Below, piece by piece: positions 58,081-64,000 of a DNA stretch of 64,000 nt. The stretch is from Sipunculus nudus (Eukaryota > Annelida > Sipuncula > Golfingiida > Sipunculidae): assembly GCA_026874595.1 (NCBI GenBank), contig CM049310.1, positions 25,097,058 to 25,161,057 on the forward strand. The letters are read 5' to 3'. The notes beneath the pieces are model-generated. The model worked only from the letters and a program-made list of their open reading frames with translations. It ran no database searches and was not told the DNA's origin. The position numbers and the translations under genes are program-made. The stretch's first letter is position 1. Every line of letters starts with the position of its first letter.

Positions 58081-61000
58081 TGAACCCTTGAAACCCTTTT
58101 TTTTTACTTTCCAAGATCACCCACCATGTGTGATAAAAACGTTTAATAATAAAAAGGACCAAGTCTGCAGTAGTTTGCATGTTGAAAGTTCAAAGTTTGC
58201 ATCTCAAACGCATGAATCATTTACTTGCATAATAATAAAAGCTATATGTTCCGTGAAATAATGATGGGCCTATATGAACAAAGGATTTGTAAACAAATGA
58301 AAACGAGCCACCATCCTCTTCACACACACGCATGCACGCACGCACACACACATAATCAGAGCACACCTGCCGTTGGGGCGGGCCGTTCTGGCCTGAGGTT
58401 TTGGTCCCCTTGGCGGCTGTGCGTTTTCTTTTTCCTTTATGACGTGGCAAGAAGCCAGACTTGTGTACGGGTGCTGGAAGCGCGCGTTGTTGCGTTTCCT
58501 GACTGGGCTGATAAATTAGAAGTCGGGGCCTAGGTGTGGCGTGAATTTATTTGGAATATTCTTGGGCGGGGATAAATAAAAATATAAGTAATATTAATGT
58601 TTTGTTGCTATTTTAGGGGGAGGGCGGTTGTTTTTTTTAATTTGAATTTGTTTTGGGGATTCTTACGGGAACCGCGAGGTATTTTTGTGTTGTGTTGTTT
58701 GGCACGTTGGCTTGGCGGAAATGGTTTTATATATCTGTATACTTGTTGAGCGTGACGGAGAAATTTTTGTTAAAATCGAGTGTTTTTTTATGTTGGGGGA
58801 AGAAATGTTTCCTGGGGCCAGTTAATTTTTGCGCGCCATTTTCAGATATTTTATAAAAAATCAGGGCGACGTTTTTAAGCACTGCAGGCCTGGAAAAGGT
58901 TGATTAAAATGATGCATGATGTCCGTTGTTCCGTGCAAAGCGTATTTTTAGCGGGATGAATTTAATGGTATGATATAGTCTATGTGTTATGTCGACAAAT
59001 GCCACACGTGTGAATAATGTCAGCGTGTTTGACTGGCCTGGGATATAATTTCAAGGAGTGATATGCTATTCGCCGGTGTGGTTTTATTATTTGGTCCCAA
59101 AAGAAACCAATCCTGGCCGGTATCGGCGTAGGACGCGCTCTTTCGTTTTCCTGGGAAGGATGACCTCGTTTGATCCCAATGAACCAGGCCATTTTCGGGC
59201 TGGACTGACAGCTGACAATTTCCTAAAAAAAATTACACGGGTAATTTCAGTCTAAATTCAGTCAAATATCTTTATTAAAATATGTCTGTCTAGCGTCCAT
59301 TACAAATTGACGTTTTTATGTAGAACGTTTCCAAAATTTTCAACTCACACAGCTGTTTTTTTTTATTTGCATTAAACCAGCCCTCTGGCCCCTAACAACT
59401 GGCATTGCAAATCACAGGGCCAAACTCCTTCAGCAAAAAGTCTCACATCACTTTGAAATTTGAAAGAAAGTGCTCAAACTAGAATCTGGTGATTTTCAGC
59501 TATCTGCTTTTCAACCTTACTGCAATAATGCTCACACACGAATGGTTCTGCTGTCATTCAGTCAGGATTTACACCAATATTCAGGACACACGAGCCATTT
59601 CACCCTTCCAATAAACACAGGATTTAAACCACCCACAACATGCTCAACAGGGCAATTATCTGTTGTACACATCAAAATGGCCTTTTTGGACACAACTTTC
59701 CAGACTTTTCCACACATAATTGCACTTCCGTTAGACAAACATTGCACATAGACAACTGCCATGAGACAACAATTGTTTAAAGGCAATTGCTCTCAGACCA
59801 CTTGTGCACATAGACAACTGCTCTTAGACAACAACTAGTCAGCTGCTCTTAGACAATTTGGGCACCTAGACGACATAAATTGGATAACAATTGCTCATAG
59901 ACAACCACCATTTGACACCAAGTGCACATATACAACTGCTCTTTGACAACAAGTGCACATACACAACTGCTCTTAAATCCGGGCTTTTCTTGTTTTTTTT
60001 TTTAGCAAAGATTCGAATTTTTAACCTTTTTTTATATTTCACATTACAGATACAAGAAGGGGACATGATAGTTTATCTCTGATGGGCAGGACTTCTTGGA
60101 ATTTTATAATTCCCGGACGCAGGCTGACCCACCGCCTTGCTTCTTTAAGACGGTCCTAATTTAAGCACTCATAGACCTTCAGGATGCCCATCAGGCCACC
60201 TGCCTTCCGGGAATGAAAGGTCCCGTCTCCGTTACCCAGAAGACAGTTCTCCGTCTTGACATGAACGTGGCTTCGCTTGTATTCCGGCTCTGTGGACGTT
60301 CGACTCTTCAATTTCAATGTATATTTATCTTCAAATACCCCTGTCTTTGTTTGTTCTTATTCCCAGCAGTCAAGAATAGAAAAACCGCCACGGATTCAGT
60401 TGGACTTATATTAATTTTATTTCTGTCAAAAAACAGATTGTCCTGTATTGAATAGCTACTAATAATTACAGGATATATTGTATATTATTTTTATTTGCAA
60501 CATAAATATGTCACAGTTTTCATTCACAGAAATACTACATTTTCCATTCTTTTGCATTGTCTCTCCATTTAAAATTTGGATTTTGGTGGGAGAGGTACAT
60601 GCCCCCCCCCCCCCCCCGAGACACTCACAAACACACTTTATCAACCAGGGGGATAACATACTCCATCCCCCTCCCCCTCATTTTGACAATTAAGGGAATG
60701 TTTTTCTTTTCATAAAAATATGATCTATGTTCAAGCCCCCCCCCCCCCCTCCTTCAACTTCACAAGGAAAAAGCGCCCCTACTTTCCCGTGCTAAACATC
60801 AATCCGATAGATATTGATATTATATATGAATAATATAATTGAATATTGATAAAACCAAATCGGTCATTCTCGATATTTGTTCGCATTTACAGTTATTTAT
60901 ATGAGCCCTAGGAAACTCCTGGGCCGCCCTGGCCCTTTTTGCACACACGACTAAAAGAATATATAAATTAGCTATTACAATTTTAGACAAATGTTCCACG

Positions 61001-61559
61001 TTCTTGTGTACTTGGAAACACCCGGGCCTGAGTCACAATAGGCCCTTCTTATCATTCACTGATTAAAACAATATAAGCTCACAATCAAGTCAAATCAAAT
61101 TTCATCTATTTCAGGTATTTAATTGGCCCCTAGGAGACGTCATATGCAGCACGGGCCCATTGAGCCCTTCTGATTAAAAACTCTATTATGTATGTTGACA
61201 TAAAGCCAAAAGACATTTGCTTATTTACAAGCAGTTTCTCGTGCCCTTTATATGCATGGTAAACTCCTGAACGGCCTTCAGACCCTTCGGATCACTCCTG
61301 TGGATAATGTAATATATAAGCTTATGCACCAATGAGACTTCGGCATTTTCTAGATAGCATTTACTTGTGCACTGTAGAACAGTCTAGACCTCGGACCGTC
61401 TCAAGCTCTCCTGACTAAGGGTTATATAAGCTAAAACAAAATTTAAGTAAATGTGACTTCTACGTTTTAAAAATGTAGTGGACCCTATAAGAAATGTCTC
61501 TCCGCCTTGGGCCTCTCTTGGGCATTTCTGGTCCCGGTACAATGTACATGCTGACCTCC
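58081..61559. other. Unrecognised sequence, G/T-rich block then AT-rich DNA
   Basis: 58.33-59.25 kb is richer in G and T than its surroundings and begins near a CACACA tract; 59.73-59.97 is a degenerate tandem repeat; two poly-C runs lie at 60.6 and 60.7 kb. A minus-strand frame at ~60.16-60.33 kb ('NCLLGNGDGTFHSRK', ending in TAG) looks exon-like but lacks a good acceptor. Confidence 0.4.
59730..59970. repeat. Degenerate tandem repeat (GACAAC..TGCTCTTAGACAA)
   Basis: The motif CATAGACAACTGCTCTTAGA and variants recur about eight times with spacing of roughly 25-35 bp. Confidence 0.6.
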
Positions 61560-62040
61560 TCTCATAGGGCCAGAGGGATGGTTAGACAGAAATTTTGTCA
61601 ATGTGTGAAAATGGGCCAAATGCAACAAAACCGAATTGTTGCTGCAAATTGTAGTCATGGTATAACTAAAAATAAAATTAAGAAGCATATCGTGACATGC
61701 ATCCCTGCTAATATGCAAAACATCCAGAAAATTTACCAATAATATTTAGAACTTGCGCAAGAACATTTTGGGTTGGTCCCGCTTTTACTCTTTCACGAAA
61801 TTTGCTCATCGACGATGCAACGGGAATGCAGAGGGCACAAAATTCGATCTCTTATTTAATAAGAGTATCTCTCTTTATGCTTTTTTTACTTTTGATTCAC
61901 AAGTTTTTCTTGGATCCGCACGAATTTGGACAGATTTTCACTTTTTCTTATCATTTGCATGAAATATCATGCACAATGAAGGACTTATTGGCGATGCCTT
62001 TCCATATCAGATACCGGCTATCAAAGGTATTTGCGCAAGG
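61560..62040. repeat. Further copy of the 50.2-51.8 / 54.4 kb repeat
   Basis: Contains the GATGGTTAGACAGAAATTT block, 'GTGACATGCATCCCTGCTAA', 'GGGTTGGTCCCGCTTTTACT' and 'GATCCGCACGAATTTGGAC'. Overlapping short reading frames on both strands are not supported by splice sites or motifs. Confidence 0.5.
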
Positions 62041-64000
62041 TTACTAGCAATATCGGGGTACCAACATCAAATATATGGTTTCATCTGTCAAATATATACT
62101 TTTTAAATATATTAATATAAACATTTTATATATCCTGTTAATTTATAAGGCGGTGACTTTTATTACAGAGTTCACTTGATACCATCCTTCTTATTCCTGA
62201 TCTTTACTTGCAAGGAAATATCAAACTGCAGTCATTCATACAATACTGGCACTCGCGTACAACTCAAAATATTACTTTTCAAATACATGTATGTCTGACA
62301 CGTATAAAGTAAGTACTAATACATTTTTTTGTCCCGAGTACAAGATTTTAAGCTTGTAATAAAAATATTCAGATTTTAGTATCAATGGTATGCGATGCGA
62401 GGAATGAATAGAGTATGGGTAATTTGGGTATGTAATAGGACATAAACCTAAACTATGTTAAAATCCGATAAATATAGGTGTAGTTAACTCCAGATCCTGC
62501 CCTAAAAAGTATTCCCTACTTGATGACTTTTTTGGGACCAATGTTAGTCCAAACACAAATTTGTTAGCTCAGCTGACTATAAGTCATTTAAGCTATAGTT
62601 ATGGTCCAATGTCCGTCTGACTGGCACGTTTTGAAATCGTTAAACCTATGAATCCATAAATTGGCCTACTGTAAGACGTCCCCAAAATTTCCAACTAAAC
62701 GGAAAAATTAATAAAGGAAAAACCTCAATCTCTCATTAAAAACCTATTAACACACCTCAGGACTGCATAATATCTGGATTTCTTAATATGTACCATAAAT
62801 ATTCTCCTATATATTTCCTATACACATGCTAGAAATTAAGTCATTTCTTTTATTCTTACGGGCCCTAACAAAATCCACTTTGTAAAATGGGGAAAGGTAT
62901 TTTCTCACTTACCATGATAATTTTTGAAGGTATATAACTTTGTTTAATTAAGATTCAATGGTTAATCAAAAATTAGATCTGAATTTTGTAAATGTTTTAA
63001 GTTATTAGCATAAAAATAAAATAAGTACCTTAAATTTTGCCCAACTATGACCATGACACGTTTGACCCTGTAACAACTGTGGATTTAATTTTCACAGCAT
63101 ATAAACATAAGTACTTAATCTGTTTCAATATGGAATTTGAAATTAAAATCAAGAAAATTAGAAAAGTTATTGAATATTTTTAGGCTCTATTGTATATACT
63201 TCCTTTTTCAAGTTGCAGGCAGTCCATTTCTGGTTACTGGAGGTCAGCTATGCCAGGGTACCTGATTTGTAATGGGTAACTGGGGGAGATCCCCTGTATC
63301 AGAGAAGCCTGAATTCGTGCAGCCTGAATCAGAGATCTGCTGCCACCACGGAAAGTGAATTGTGTGAGAAATGTGTACTTTACCTTGTAATCAAATATGA
63401 AACATTACAAAAGATACCAAAATATTACAAAATTAACTAAGAATGCCCCTAAACTTATCAATTGAGGATGATTATATATATACCTGCGTTATTTTTAAAA
63501 CGGGTTGTAACACTTTGTAGGATACTGCATTGTAAGTATAAAAATAAATCCCAGAAATCAATCAACCAGGTACCTAAACCTGTTCAGGTAGGGAGACCTT
63601 CAAGATATGCCTGCCATCATAGGAGACATTCATATGGTGATATTTTTTTAATCTTACATTGCATATGAAATGTTTAGAATTTCAAATTTTATAAAAAAAT
63701 ACAAAAAAAATAAAAATTCTAAATTCCATTAAAAACAAAAAGGAACCAAATTGAACAAACCCCAATCAGCTCTCCATGGAGACTTATACGGTTCACTTGC
63801 TTCATTATTTAGAAGAAGATCCCTGTTAACTTTTTGAGAAAAAGTGTTGCATATTAAATGTAAAACTTTTCTATAAAAAATTTATAAAAAAAGTGTGACA
63901 AAACCCTAATAAACTCTTGAAACCCTTATAATTCTCCTGCTACTTAAATGGAAGAAGATCCCATTTAAAACATTTTGATACATCGTGTCACGTGAAATGA
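62041..64000. other. AT-rich DNA, nothing recognised
   Basis: Stops in all frames at high density, no tandem repeats, no recognisable elements. Confidence 0.5.

Noticed and set aside
60160-60330. Minus-strand exon-like frame ('NCLLGNGDGTFHSRK')
   Set aside because: Has a stop and a reasonable composition, but the upstream acceptor has a poor pyrimidine tract and no partner exon was found.

Overview
The window is eukaryotic nuclear DNA, very probably from a marine invertebrate. It is AT-rich, its genes are split into short exons with GT/AG borders, and it holds extracellular domain types (CASPR-type fibrinogen-like, PAN/apple, hemopexin-like). Microsatellites, minisatellites and DNA-transposon derivatives take up a large share of the non-coding DNA. 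I cannot fix the phylum from sequence alone. No bacterial operons, rRNA or convincing tRNA genes were seen. All gene models were joined by hand from splice borders and reading phase, without transcripts.

Left part (about 1-15.3 kb, plus strand): a tandem cluster of PAN plus hemopexin-like genes. A last exon of an upstream copy lies at 34-232. The best preserved copy has exons at 4382-4438 (signal peptide), 5021-5335 (PAN), 6959-7193 and 11039-11252 (hemopexin-like) and 11548-11747 (C-terminal). All junction phases agree, but it has an in-frame TGA in the PAN exon and a net 2-nt deletion in the last exon, so it reads as a pseudogene. A more decayed copy follows (13.7-15.3 kb), and a diverged last exon sits far away at 55.65 kb. 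A truncated LINE (1.73-2.50 kb), a pogo-like MITE (5.37-6.29 kb) and a 52-bp minisatellite (6.55-6.96 kb) lie in and around the cluster.

Middle (15.3-21.5 kb): intergenic DNA with a non-autonomous hAT element that has a perfect 8-bp target duplication (16682-18011), itself nested in another inverted-repeat element.

Centre (21.8-44.3 kb, minus strand): one complete 11-exon gene encoding a 566-residue secreted protein. It has a signal peptide, two tandem CASPR/neurexin-IV-type fibrinogen-like domains built from identical four-exon, phase 1-1 modules, and a C-terminal Cys-rich domain that may be discoidin/fucolectin-like. Every junction is phase-consistent. Its introns hold a pogo-like MITE (26.5-27.5 kb), a 3.6-kb TIR transposon carrying its own plus-strand multi-exon gene (37.87-41.51 kb), and large minisatellites.

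Right part (44.3-64 kb): tandem GGTGGCGCCACC-containing repeats, a segment of about 2 kb present in three copies (48, 52.5 and 56.3 kb) that may include 5' non-coding exons of the central gene, and sequence in which I found no confident gene.

The most unusual observation is that three minisatellites, in three introns of two unrelated genes, are built from copies of the adjoining exon's own splice site: the 3' splice site at 6.55-6.96 and 28.25-28.99 kb, and the exon end plus 5' splice site at 33.58-35.61 kb. Long decoy splice-site arrays therefore directly abut the real sites.
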